DNA of 19,274 nt, taken from assembly GCA_002448555.1 (NCBI GenBank), contig DJYV01000065.1, positions 1 through 19,274 on the forward strand, in the 5' to 3' direction. Source of the DNA: Flavobacteriales bacterium UBA6969. GTDB lineage: Bacteria; Bacteroidota; Bacteroidia; Flavobacteriales_D; Sanyastnellaceae. Below, one piece after another: positions 6,346 through 14,178 of this stretch. The notes under the pieces are model-generated. The model had not been told where the DNA came from and searched no databases. It saw only the letters and a program-made list of their open reading frames with translations. How positions within the stretch are numbered: position 1 is the stretch's first letter; each line of letters begins with the position of its first letter. Both the position numbers and the translations under genes were made by a program.

Positions 6346-7401
6346 ATGACCACACCTGCACGATGGGCCTTGATTGCCCTGCTATTTATCGCCCGCACTG
6401 CCCACGGGCAAACCCTGGATGATTTGGAGTTTGGCTTGCCCAACACGCTCGACATCGCCACGTGGAATATCGAGTGGTTTCCGAAGAATGGAAACGCCAC
6501 CATCGAGCGGGTGCAGGCCATCATCCAGAACATCGACATCGACCTCTGGGCCATTCAGGAAATCGACGATACGACCGCGTTCAAAGGCATGGTCGATGCA
6601 ATCGACGGGTACGAATACATGCTCATGGACGGTTGGTTCGGGGGGTTGGTATACGTCTACAATACCGATGCCATCGAGGTGCTCAACGCCTATGAAATCT
6701 ATACCACCTCGACGTTTTGGAATCCGTTTCCGCGATCGCCGTTGGTGCTCCATTTTGCCTTTGAAGGCGAATCGTTTTACGCGATTAACAACCACTTTAA
6801 ATGCTGTGGCAACGGAACCATAAACTGGTCGGATGCCTACGATGAAGAAACCCGGCGTCACGAGGCGTGCGTGCTGCTAAATGAATACATCCAGGAGGGG
6901 CTGTCCGAAGAGCGGGTTATCGTGCTCGGAGACCTCAACGACCTCATCCAAGAGCCCGCTACCAACAATGTGTTCGCACCGTTTTTGGACCTGCCCAACG
7001 AATACGCCTTTGCCGATATGGCAATTGCAGAAGGCCCCAGTTCCGGGTGGTCCTTCCCGGGTTGGCCGTCGCACCTGGACCACTTACTTCTGTCCAATGA
7101 GGTCTTTGATGATTTCGCGTCGCCCTCGACGGTGGTCGAGTGCCTGGATATCGCCTCCTTCATGCCGGGTGGTTGGTCCGAATTCGACACGAACGTAAGT
7201 GACCACCGGCCGGTAGTGTTGCAAATGCAGGTGACTCCTTTGGATGTGGAATCGCTGCAACCCGCAAACCCTCAACTAGTGAGCATTACCGATGCGGTCG
7301 GACGTGAGTGCCTGTATGCTCCCGGCCGCCTGCTCCTCTACCATTTTGACAACGGCTCGGTCCTCAAGCACATAAGCCTCAACGCCCAGCCGCCCTACTG
7401 A
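6346..7401 (+). CDS. Secreted endonuclease/exonuclease/phosphatase (EEP) family protein
   Basis: This is an exported hydrolase with the EEP (DNase I-like) fold, acting on a phosphodiester or phosphomonoester. It has 351 residues: a signal peptide (1-21, RTAHGQ), then TWNIEWF (Asn41), LWAIQEI (Glu72, metal ligand), NNHFKCCG (His150), VLGDLND (Asp196 and Asn198), SHLDHLLLS (Asp245) and SDHRPVVL (Asp286 and His287 of the active site). All catalytic positions are present. The last 40 residues (ITDAVGRECLYAPGRLLLYH, then FDNGSVLKH) look like a short T9SS-type sorting tail and resemble the tail of the broken esterase at 14669. The start at 6346 is chosen because an upstream frame to 6262 runs through a terminator and would bury the signal peptide. 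It could be an extracellular nuclease used to scavenge phosphate or DNA. Confidence 0.88.
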   Translation: MTTPARWALIALLFIARTAHGQTLDDLEFGLPNTLDIATWNIEWFPKNGNATIERVQAIIQNIDIDLWAIQEIDDTTAFKGMVDAIDGYEYMLMDGWFGGLVYVYNTDAIEVLNAYEIYTTSTFWNPFPRSPLVLHFAFEGESFYAINNHFKCCGNGTINWSDAYDEETRRHEACVLLNEYIQEGLSEERVIVLGDLNDLIQEPATNNVFAPFLDLPNEYAFADMAIAEGPSSGWSFPGWPSHLDHLLLSNEVFDDFASPSTVVECLDIASFMPGGWSEFDTNVSDHRPVVLQMQVTPLDVESLQPANPQLVSITDAVGRECLYAPGRLLLYHFDNGSVLKHISLNAQPPY

Positions 7402-7402
7402 C

Positions 7403-7636
7403 TCATTCGGTTGGCGCGGAAAGACCTTTGGCGCGTTCGATCAAGGCCATCATCATGTCCTCCGCCTTGGTGTCAGGCGGGCCGCCTTGTGCTTGCTCGA
7501 ACCCTTAGGGCGCGTGCGGTCCTCGGTCTTTCAAGTTGAACCGGAAGATGTAATCGTAGGGTGGGTGGCTTTGCCCGAGAAGGTGCCGAACCGGAGGTCG
7601 TTCAGTTGCAATTGACCGTCATCGCGGCGCAGCGCG
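7403..7636 (-). pseudogene. Decayed C-terminal remnant of a gene (frameshift plus in-frame stop)
   Basis: On the minus strand the DNA after the LpxH-like gene still reads as protein: ALRRDDGQLQLNDLRFGTF then SGKATH, a one-base deletion at the GGG of 7559-7561, then YDYIFRFNLKDRGPHAP, a TAA at 7505-7507, and in the same frame GFEQAQGGPPDTKAEDMMM and ALIERAKGLSAPTE to a stop at 7403-7405. About 77 codons survive, without a start. The NDLRFG and FRFNL pattern recalls, from memory, the C-terminus of Bacteroidota membrane-bound metal-dependent hydrolases (YdjM/DUF457 type), but this is tentative. A sequencing error could explain the frameshift but not easily both lesions and the missing N-terminal part. 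Confidence 0.55.
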
Positions 7637-7637
7637 C

Positions 7638-8492
7638 TTACTTCACCACAAACTCTGTCAGCAACTCTTTGAAGAGGTCAGAGGCGTGCACCGGCATTTC
7701 GAGGGGCGTTTCCAATTTTCGCGCATCGGGCACCTCATCCTGCCAATGAATGTGCCACCCCCCGCGGTTGTACTCGAGTGCTGTGCAATTCTCTACCCAA
7801 TCTCCGCTGTTGAGGTACAACACCTGCCCCCCATCGCGTTTGACGAGCCGTTTGGACGGCTGGTGGATGTGGCCACAAACCACGTATTCGTATCCATTGC
7901 GAATGGCTATTTCCGCGGCGGTCTCTTCGAATTTGTTGATGAATTTAACTGCGGACTTGACGCTGTTCTTGACCCGCTTGGACAAGGATATTCGGCCTTT
8001 TCCCATGGCGAGTGATAGGCGATTGATCTGATAATTGAACCAAATGAGCGCGTCATACCCTTTGCCGCCGAGCAAGGTCAACCATTTGGCGTGCTGCATG
8101 GTCACATCGAATACATCGCCGTGAAAAAACCACGCCTTCTTGCCGTCGAGTTGGAGGACGAGCTTGTTCAGGATTTTAAAATTCCCTGTTTCAAACCCTA
8201 CGAATTGACGAAAGACTTCATCATGGTTCCCCGTGATGTAATACACGGTCTTCTTGCGTGCAATCATATTGAGCAATTCGCGCAAAACTTGCATGTGCGC
8301 GGGTGGGAAGTATTTTTTTTTGAATTGCCACACATCGATGATATCGCCATTCAAAATCAATACCTCCGGATCGATGGAGCGCAGGTACTGCAAAATTTCG
8401 AGCGGCCGGCAACCGCGCATGCCCAAGTGGAGGTCGGAAATGACTGCCACTTCAACCGGGCGTCTAGAGTGAGTAGATGGGGTGAGGGTCAT
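7638..8492 (-). CDS. LpxH-like calcineurin-type metallophosphoesterase
   Basis: This 284-residue metallophosphoesterase has a complete two-metal site: SDLHLG (19-24), NGDIID (48-53), GNHDE (88-92), HGDVFD (124-129) and GHIHQP (207-212), followed by NSGDWVENC (228-236). That last element and the order of motifs are typical of the UDP-2,3-diacylglucosamine diphosphatase group (LpxH-like) common in Bacteroidota. LpxH cleaves UDP-diacyl-GlcN to lipid X in lipid A synthesis on the cytoplasmic face. No signal peptide is present; a basic helical segment (SKRVKNSVKSAVKFINK) may be the membrane-binding insertion. Whether it is the housekeeping LpxH or a paralogue cannot be told. The stop abuts the gene remnant at 7403-7636. 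Confidence 0.88.
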   Translation of the reverse strand: MTLTPSTHSRRPVEVAVISDLHLGMRGCRPLEILQYLRSIDPEVLILNGDIIDVWQFKKKYFPPAHMQVLRELLNMIARKKTVYYITGNHDEVFRQFVGFETGNFKILNKLVLQLDGKKAWFFHGDVFDVTMQHAKWLTLLGGKGYDALIWFNYQINRLSLAMGKGRISLSKRVKNSVKSAVKFINKFEETAAEIAIRNGYEYVVCGHIHQPSKRLVKRDGGQVLYLNSGDWVENCTALEYNRGGWHIHWQDEVPDARKLETPLEMPVHASDLFKELLTEFVVK

Positions 8493-8630
8493 GCACGAAT
8501 ATGCACAGCAGGTTTATCCTGTGCTTTACCCCTGTGCGTCTGTTTTGTTATGATTATCAAAATTCGCTTTCGAATCGAGCCAATCAGCTCCGCAGACCAC
8601 AGGCCTAGGCAGATGATGAAGTTCCGCCTA

Positions 8631-8660
8631 TTGCATTCACCAATAGACGCCCTAACTTCG
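8631..8660 (+). promoter_or_regulatory. Bacteroidota-type promoter of the secreted esterase gene
   Basis: TTG at 8631-8633, a 19-bp spacer and TAACTTCG at 8653-8660 form a -33/-7 pair close to the TTG/TAnnTTTG consensus, with C for T at one position. The ATG at 8686 is 25 bp downstream. The same TAnnTTCG variant occurs before other genes in the window. Confidence 0.5.
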
Positions 8661-8685
8661 GTCATTGACGAATACTCCCTTATTG

Positions 8686-9882
8686 ATGATCCAGAAGACC
8701 TCCCTACCCGTCCTGATTGAAGCCCGAACGAGCCTGCTCCTGATCGGTGTCTTTTTTGCTTCCGCGCTCTCTGCGCAGCTCAGCACCGAAGCCCTCACCA
8801 TAGACGGACAGACGCGCACGTATCTGAAGTACGTCCCCGTGGATTTTGACGCTTCAGAGCAGGTGCCTCTGGTGCTGTGTTTTCACGGAGGCGCAGGAGT
8901 GGCAGAGGATCAGCTGGCCATCGGAGATTTGCGGGATACCGCTGACGAAGAGCGCTTCATCCTCCTGTACCCCCAGGCGTTACCCGACCCCAACGATGGC
9001 GGTTCCACCAATTGGCAAGTCGTCACCAGCGGTGATTTGCCGTTCACGGTCCCGAATCCGCACAGCGACATCGATTTTGTTGCAGCCTTGATTGACGAGA
9101 TGCATGCGCTACATGGTGTGGACCTCAGCCGCGTTTACGCAATGGGGTATTCCAATGGCGGCGGATTTGTGTACGACCTCGCCTGCCGCTTAAACGACCA
9201 CATCACCGGTGTAGGGGCCGTCGCGCGCACCATGTACGCCGAGTCCTATGCCAATTGCGAAACGACCCACCCCACACCCGTTGTCACCATCTTGGGTACG
9301 AACGACTTCAACTCGAATTACGATGGCGTCGTTTACAATGGCACGTTATATTACTACAGCAGCGACGAAGGGAACGCTTTGTGGATCGATGAAAACGAAC
9401 TGCTCCCCGACGCTGACATAGTTGAGCTGCCAGACCTGAACACCTCGGACGGCAGCACCGTGGAACGCTACCAATGGTCCGATGCCGATGGGTGCCGAGA
9501 GCTGACACATTACAAAGTCTTGGGCGGTGATCACGACTGGCCGGGAGCGTGGGGCAACATGGACATCATCAGCCATGAGGTGATTTGGGACCACCTGAAA
9601 GAATTTGACATGAACGGCCGCATCTCCTGCGGATCACTTGCCTTGGATAATGCAGAGGTCGCCTCATGGACCCTCGCCCCGAATCCGGCCTCATCCCAAT
9701 TGACAGTCCTGGGGGAGCACATCACCTCATCCGCGCCTTTCTACATCTTCAATTCCGCTGGCGTTCGTTGCCTCGAGGGCACAGTCGCATCCCCGCGCAC
9801 GGCCATCAGCCTCCAAGGCCTTGAATCGGGCCGTTATTGGATTCACCTCAATGGCGAAACGCGCATTTTCATAGTTCAGTAA
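8686..9882 (+). CDS. Secreted PHB-depolymerase/feruloyl-esterase-type hydrolase (LpqC-like) with T9SS tail
   Basis: This is an extracellular serine hydrolase of the polyhydroxybutyrate depolymerase/feruloyl esterase (LpqC) family, 398 residues. A signal peptide (1-30, ASALSAQ) precedes the alpha/beta-hydrolase domain: oxyanion segment CFHGGAG (65-71), nucleophile motif GYSNGG with Ser156, LGTNDFN with Asp207 as likely acid, and GGDHDWPG with His283. The C-terminal 75 residues begin LAPNPASSQLTV and end with SGRYWIHLNGETRIFIVQ, a type A T9SS sorting domain, so the enzyme is probably exported by T9SS and attached to or released from the surface. A TTG at 8665 could extend the frame, but the ATG at 8686 is preferred. 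The substrate may be a polyester, a feruloylated polysaccharide or an acetylated sugar. A truncated paralogue lies at 14669-14967. Confidence 0.9.
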   Translation: MIQKTSLPVLIEARTSLLLIGVFFASALSAQLSTEALTIDGQTRTYLKYVPVDFDASEQVPLVLCFHGGAGVAEDQLAIGDLRDTADEERFILLYPQALPDPNDGGSTNWQVVTSGDLPFTVPNPHSDIDFVAALIDEMHALHGVDLSRVYAMGYSNGGGFVYDLACRLNDHITGVGAVARTMYAESYANCETTHPTPVVTILGTNDFNSNYDGVVYNGTLYYYSSDEGNALWIDENELLPDADIVELPDLNTSDGSTVERYQWSDADGCRELTHYKVLGGDHDWPGAWGNMDIISHEVIWDHLKEFDMNGRISCGSLALDNAEVASWTLAPNPASSQLTVLGEHITSSAPFYIFNSAGVRCLEGTVASPRTAISLQGLESGRYWIHLNGETRIFIVQ

Positions 9883-9892
9883 GGCGAGCCCC

Positions 9893-10516
9893 TCACCTTT
9901 GGCGCATAAGGCCCAGCCGCAATCCGGCAGAGACGCGCCATCCAGAGGGCGGTGGGAAAAGTGCGGTGGACTCTATGTAGGCGCCCGAATAATCATCGTT
10001 GGCCCACGTTCCACCAAGGTATCCATCAACGACCCAGCAACCGAGCAATCGCTGGTATCCAACTTGCAAAGACCCACCGAAAGCCGACCAACTGGGATCA
10101 CCGAACGTGTTGGGCTCAACGAATTGGTACCGAGCAAAGCCCAAAAAACCCGCAGCTGCTGTGTAAACACCTTGGCAGCGCGCATAGGCATGCGGGTACC
10201 AGCGCATGTAAGGTTCAGTGATCAGCCCTCGCTTTATGGCACGCTCTTCCGGGTACCATGGTTGGGGTCCACTATTGAATTCCATGAATCGCTCGCGATG
10301 GGTGAAATCCAATTCTAGGCCTAGGGCGAAGTTTGCACCTACAGAGTGCTCAAAGCCGAAGGCCCATCGCCCGACCAATGCATCGGTCGCATTCCACTTG
10401 AACGCCGTTGTTGAACCCTTCCCGTTTCCTTCCGTTTGGGCGATCACATGCCACGTTGAGTTTGCGACAAACATCCATAGCAAAACACTGCGCAACACAT
10501 TCTCCATAACATTCAT
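9893..10516 (-). CDS. Outer-membrane beta-barrel protein, DUF3575-like
   Basis: This 207-residue exported protein (signal peptide to about VIAQ, residue 27) has amphipathic strands and a first strand KWNATDALVGRWAFGFEHSV then GANFALGLELDF. This matches the DUF3575 pattern of small Bacteroidota barrels, in which a Lys-Trp-Asn start leads into a glycine- and aromatic-rich hairpin. The last strand ends GWRVSAGLRLGLM. The role is unknown; such barrels are often structural or accessory. The start may be the ATG at 10516 or the one at 10507. The 3' end faces the esterase gene with only 10 bp between stops. Confidence 0.75.
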   Translation of the reverse strand: MNVMENVLRSVLLWMFVANSTWHVIAQTEGNGKGSTTAFKWNATDALVGRWAFGFEHSVGANFALGLELDFTHRERFMEFNSGPQPWYPEERAIKRGLITEPYMRWYPHAYARCQGVYTAAAGFLGFARYQFVEPNTFGDPSWSAFGGSLQVGYQRLLGCWVVDGYLGGTWANDDYSGAYIESTALFPPPSGWRVSAGLRLGLMRQR

Positions 10517-10581
10517 GGCTTACAAACGCTGTTATCTGTATATGGTTGCTTCCGCCTTCATATTTTAACTTCTCGGCTGAA

Positions 10582-11010
10582 TCATCGCTCGAAGAATTGG
10601 CAGCGGTTGTAAGCCTCCACGGCACTTTTCACCTCGCTGCGTGAGGCCCTGTCCCGCGCTGCTCCGAGGGTCATCCAAAATCCGCCCACGGCCGCATTAA
10701 AGGCGCCAACGGCATGCTCATTTTCGAGCTGAACCGCTCCTGTGACGGATTGAACGATTCCAATATTGGCCAAACCCCAGCTCCAGATTCGCTTGCGCCT
10801 GGCAGAAAGAAAGTGATCTCGAGCTTGAGGGCATGCACTGCATAAGCGTGCCGCTGCAGCAGGTCCATACACGTACCCATCAAGGACCACCCTGATTCCA
10901 CGTTTCCACACGCCTTGCTGGACCGTCATAACGCCGGCCGGACTTGCGGAGCCTTGTCCCCAACTTGAAAAGTACATTAACAAGCAGAGCGTGATCATGA
11001 AGAAGCGCAT
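10582..11010 (-). CDS. Small secreted protein, function unknown
   Basis: This 142-residue protein has a signal peptide (MRFFMITLCLLMYFSSWGQG) and no recognised domain. Its middle holds a CSAC pair (LCSACPQARDHF) and a stretch of small residues (GLANIGIVQSVTGAVQ, GAFNAAVGGFWMTLGAARD) that could form a glycine/alanine-rich membrane hairpin; an Arg-rich patch (SARRKRIWSW) precedes it. It may belong with the barrel gene 65 bp downstream on the same strand. A -7-like box TAAGTTCG lies at 11051-11044, 34 bp before the ATG. Confidence 0.6.
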   Translation of the reverse strand: MRFFMITLCLLMYFSSWGQGSASPAGVMTVQQGVWKRGIRVVLDGYVYGPAAAARLCSACPQARDHFLSARRKRIWSWGLANIGIVQSVTGAVQLENEHAVGAFNAAVGGFWMTLGAARDRASRSEVKSAVEAYNRCQFFER

Positions 11011-11083
11011 CAGGTCAAGCTAATCGAAAACGTGCACATGCACCGAACTTAATCGCGCCCATCGTGCATCTGTATTGAAAAAA

Positions 11084-12151
11084 TTAGGGGCCGCCAAAGA
11101 CATCCCAAGTTGGAAGTGCCTGCCAATCAAAATCAAAGAGGGCCGCATTTTCCCAATGACTTCCCTCGGAACTTGTCTCCCCCTGCGAAGCCACCCAATC
11201 AGGCGCCCAATAGCACCAGCCCATGCAAACACCCGGCTCCAATTGATCCAAGGCTGCTTGCAAGGCATCGAAATAAGCTCCCTGGCCCTCAGGCGTAAAC
11301 GGATACCCAGGTGTCTCATCACCGAACCACCACAGGTTGTCCGTCCAATCCGCCCAATCAGTTGTCCACGCGTATGCGGTCTCTGCAATGAAAACGGGAA
11401 TGCCCGCCGTTTCATGCAACTCAACAACCGCATCGGCAATGGCATCGATGTCCTGGAGGTGCCATTTGCTGTATTGGCTCACGGCGGCAACATCGGGCAC
11501 GTAGCCGGCTTCCGCCAACTCCCCAAAAAACCACGGTGCCATCTCCAGGTTCGAAACGTGAACGGCCACTGGACAATTTGGGAATACATCCTCGACCGCA
11601 CTGTGACCGGATTCTAACAACTCCGCGAGCGGTCCGAATCCATCGCTGATCACTCCGTGCGGTAACATCATTCCAGGGTCGATCTCATTTCCGAGTTGGA
11701 TCAGTGCCGGTTCAATTCCATTTACTTCCATCGCCTTCAACGTGCACTCCAACCAACAGAGCATGGAAGCCTGAACTTCTTCAAACGAGCCACTGCTCCA
11801 GGCTGCGGGGGGTTCTTGATGAGCCGGATCGGCCCACGTGTCGCTGAAATGATAATCAATCATGAGGCTAACGCCCAACGAATCCCACCGTTTCGCTTCT
11901 GAAAGTACCTCCAGCCAGGAGCTTCGAAGGCCCGGACTTGGGTTGTTCCAAACACGCAACCGAACCAAATCCACCCCCTGCTCAGCCATCCATTGACGCG
12001 GCGATTCAATTTCAGCCCCTTCCTGATCTCGATAGAGCACTCCATCATACAGCATTTCGGGCAAAAATGATGTATCGACCCCTTTCCAAGATTGCGAGCG
12101 GACTGCTTGACTCAAGCCGAGAACAAATAGTAAGACTGCAAAACGAACCAT
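11084..12151 (-). CDS. Secreted GH53 family endo-beta-1,4-galactanase
   Basis: This glycoside hydrolase of family 53 cleaves beta-1,4-galactan such as the side chains of pectin. It has 355 residues with a signal peptide (1-20) and then a single TIM barrel: VRLRVWNNP (63-71), MIDYHFSDTWADPAHQ (97-112), QLGNEI with acid/base Glu156, IAETAYAW with nucleophile Glu257, and GWCYWAPDWVAS (311-322) with SHWENAALFDFD (331-342). The length is typical for the catalytic domain alone. No T9SS or dockerin tail is present, so the enzyme is probably periplasmic. The strand usually written SYYPYW reads SQYSKW here, so specificity may differ. No SusC/SusD pair or other galactan genes adjoin it, so this is not a classical polysaccharide utilisation locus. 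A -7-like box TATATTTC lies just before the start. Confidence 0.9.
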   Translation of the reverse strand: MVRFAVLLFVLGLSQAVRSQSWKGVDTSFLPEMLYDGVLYRDQEGAEIESPRQWMAEQGVDLVRLRVWNNPSPGLRSSWLEVLSEAKRWDSLGVSLMIDYHFSDTWADPAHQEPPAAWSSGSFEEVQASMLCWLECTLKAMEVNGIEPALIQLGNEIDPGMMLPHGVISDGFGPLAELLESGHSAVEDVFPNCPVAVHVSNLEMAPWFFGELAEAGYVPDVAAVSQYSKWHLQDIDAIADAVVELHETAGIPVFIAETAYAWTTDWADWTDNLWWFGDETPGYPFTPEGQGAYFDALQAALDQLEPGVCMGWCYWAPDWVASQGETSSEGSHWENAALFDFDWQALPTWDVFGGP

Positions 12152-12276
12152 GAATGAAATATACGCTAATGAATGCCGCTAGACACCGCAGGTGCGTTAA
12201 GGAAGCTTGAAGAGGTCTTCAACGCTGCAACTACCAAACCATCACTAACTTGAGAACAACTCAGCAATATTTAGAC

Positions 12277-13416
12277 TCAGAATGCCTCACCAATGAAGAA
12301 ATATATGCCGCTACCTTCTGCTGTAAAGGCCATGTCCAGTCGGGTGTAAATATCCTTTTCTGGGAAGATCAAGAAACGAAGCCCCGCCCCTCCAGCCGGC
12401 AAAAACTGACCCCATTTAAACGAGCGATCATCTCCAAATACCTGGCCAATCGACATGAAGACACTGGCGCCCACCCGCTTGGAAAAAGAAAAAGGCAAAA
12501 TACGGTATTCAACCTGACCCGCGATGAGGTTTTTGTCTCGGAATCTTCCAAGGTAATAACCACGCATCAGGCTTTCCCCTCCCATGAGTGCCAGCATGTT
12601 AAAGGGCGGATTACCTGTTGTCAATTGACTGTATCCTTGAATGGCCAAAATCGTGTTCTTTAGAAGCGGAAGGTATACACGCGTATCTGCGATGTAAGAG
12701 ATAAAGTTGAAGTCACGCCCATCGAGTGAATGGTAATTCAAAAATCCCCATTCGCTGTAGACCCCTTTTCTTGGATTCATGGCATTGTGGATGTTGTTGT
12801 AAATCACCCCCAATCCCAATCCCATGTTTCTCGATCCCATGCTTCCGACATCGGGCACAGTAAAATCTTCGGCTGAATTCAGGTATTCGATACCTGTTAA
12901 CCCTTGGTAATCCAGTTCGAGTCCACAATACAAGGACGGCCATGTTTCCCGCATGATCCTCTCACGGATCAAGAGATACTCTCCATCGATTACGCTTTGA
13001 ACTTCTGCTGGGCTATTTCTGCCGATGCCATGGTAAAAAAGCGGGAAACTTTGGTGTCGTGCCTTCCCATAAAAAAACCACGTATCCTCGTCGCTATACA
13101 ACGAATGGTCCAGCCACAGACCGTATTGATTCTCTAAGGTCAAAAAGGCGAACGACTTGACCTCGCTCAAACGGTTTTTCAAATCCCGATTCGCTGAATA
13201 CACAAACAGGCTCGAAACGCCAAACTCCCAACTGGTCTCCGGCGCATATGCAAGGGTGGGATAATTAATAAACTTCGCCGCAGTCGAATCCTCTGCTTGA
13301 CCAAAGACGCGCTCGAAATAGCGTATGAGGACGCCATTTGTTTCATGCTCATCTTGAGCAAAGCTGCTGGTGGTAATCCCGAAAAACCAAACGATCAATG
13401 TCAGTTGAATCCTCAT
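12277..13416 (-). CDS. BamA/TamA-family (Omp85, surface antigen D15) outer-membrane protein without POTRA domains
   Basis: This 379-residue exported barrel has a signal peptide (1-20, TTSSFAQ). The conserved Omp85 L6-loop region is clear: LMGGESLMRGYYLGRFRDKN, equivalent to the VRGY/F motif, then LIAGQVEYRI, and it ends with an aromatic residue (IYFFIGEAF) as barrel proteins do. There is no room for POTRA repeats: the region before the barrel is about 50 residues (DEHETNGVLIRYFERVFGQA). Such short members occur widely in Bacteroidota and their substrates are unknown. It could be a lipase-associated or patatin-like barrel without the enzyme, or a simple porin-like translocator. The coding DNA appears AT-richer than its neighbours. 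Confidence 0.85.
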   Translation of the reverse strand: MRIQLTLIVWFFGITTSSFAQDEHETNGVLIRYFERVFGQAEDSTAAKFINYPTLAYAPETSWEFGVSSLFVYSANRDLKNRLSEVKSFAFLTLENQYGLWLDHSLYSDEDTWFFYGKARHQSFPLFYHGIGRNSPAEVQSVIDGEYLLIRERIMRETWPSLYCGLELDYQGLTGIEYLNSAEDFTVPDVGSMGSRNMGLGLGVIYNNIHNAMNPRKGVYSEWGFLNYHSLDGRDFNFISYIADTRVYLPLLKNTILAIQGYSQLTTGNPPFNMLALMGGESLMRGYYLGRFRDKNLIAGQVEYRILPFSFSKRVGASVFMSIGQVFGDDRSFKWGQFLPAGGAGLRFLIFPEKDIYTRLDMAFTAEGSGIYFFIGEAF

Positions 13417-13468
13417 TCAATTAAAGTTGTTGGTCAAAGTACATCCTTTGGAGATGTGAACGGCCGAC

Positions 13469-13495
13469 AAAAAAGCCCTGGATTACTCCAGGGCT
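13469..13495 (-). terminator. Intrinsic terminator of the NTF2-like lipoprotein gene
   Basis: A perfect 8-bp stem (AGCCCTGG with CCAGGGCT, 6-base loop) is followed on the minus strand by six Ts. It lies 47 bp after the stop at 13542. A second small hairpin, TTGCGC/GCGCAA at 13497-13515, sits between it and the gene. Confidence 0.85.
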
Positions 13496-13541
13496 CTTGC
13501 GCAGAAAAAGCGCAATGCAATAAAGAAGCTTGCGCAGCTTG

Positions 13542-14060
13542 TCACTCGGATGCATTGGCAGCTGCATAGGCAGCGGCTTCAGCATTTTCGGCATCCTCAC
13601 TCCAATATCCGTGCAACTCTGCGATGACACCGTCTTGCCACTTGTAGCTGAAGTGTCCCCGATTGGAGTAACTCTCACCGGTTGTTTGGCCGTTGCCCGT
13701 CCAGGTGAACCAGGCACGTGACCAAACCGACCCATCGCTCCAGTACTCGGTTTGGATGGTGGCATCATCAATGGCAATTTCACTGTACAAGGCATCGTGG
13801 TGCATCTTAAAACCACCCATCAGGTTGTCACGGCCTGAAAATTCCAGGTTATTGATTTTGCACAGCACATTTTCGGCGTACATGTCCATAACGTCCCACT
13901 CGTTGAGGACGTACTTGTCAAAGAGCAGCTCAATTTGAGCGGATCGCTCATCATCAGTCGAAACGACGGATTGTGCTGTGGCCGCAGAATCTTCAGGAGC
14001 CGTGCAGCCAAACAACATGGCCACGGCACAAAGCGAAAGGGTGAAAAAAAGTTTATTCAT
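13542..14060 (-). CDS. Lipoprotein with NTF2-like (SnoaL-type) domain
   Basis: This 172-residue lipoprotein has a signal with lipobox LFGC (Cys19), a short acidic linker, and a domain from about residue 35 to 155 that looks like the SnoaL/NTF2-like fold: a helix pair (ERSAQIELLFDKYVLNEWDV then MDMYAENVLC) and four long strands ending HFSYKWQDGVIAELHGYWS. NTF2-like domains bind small ligands or act as enzymes or as stress proteins; none of these can be chosen here. The C-terminus is a run of Ala and Glu. It is monocistronic with its own strong terminator. Confidence 0.75.
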   Translation of the reverse strand: MNKLFFTLSLCAVAMLFGCTAPEDSAATAQSVVSTDDERSAQIELLFDKYVLNEWDVMDMYAENVLCKINNLEFSGRDNLMGGFKMHHDALYSEIAIDDATIQTEYWSDGSVWSRAWFTWTGNGQTTGESYSNRGHFSYKWQDGVIAELHGYWSEDAENAEAAAYAAANASE

Positions 14061-14178
14061 GGGGTTAGATTTATGGATGAAAAGAACGAATTAGCAACCA
14101 TTGAGTCAATTGATTATGAATGGAATGTTAATTATTTTTCATGTCGAAATTTCAACTCAGAACGCGTTGGCATAACCC

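Noticed and set aside
8091..8720. 209-residue open frame on the plus strand opposite the LpxH-like gene
   Set aside because: It is antisense to a gene with all catalytic motifs, shows no domain and has no promoter; it is a shadow frame.
11075..11617. 180-residue open frame on the plus strand opposite the GH53 gene
   Set aside because: It is antisense to catalytic motifs of GH53 and has no recognisable domain or signal peptide.
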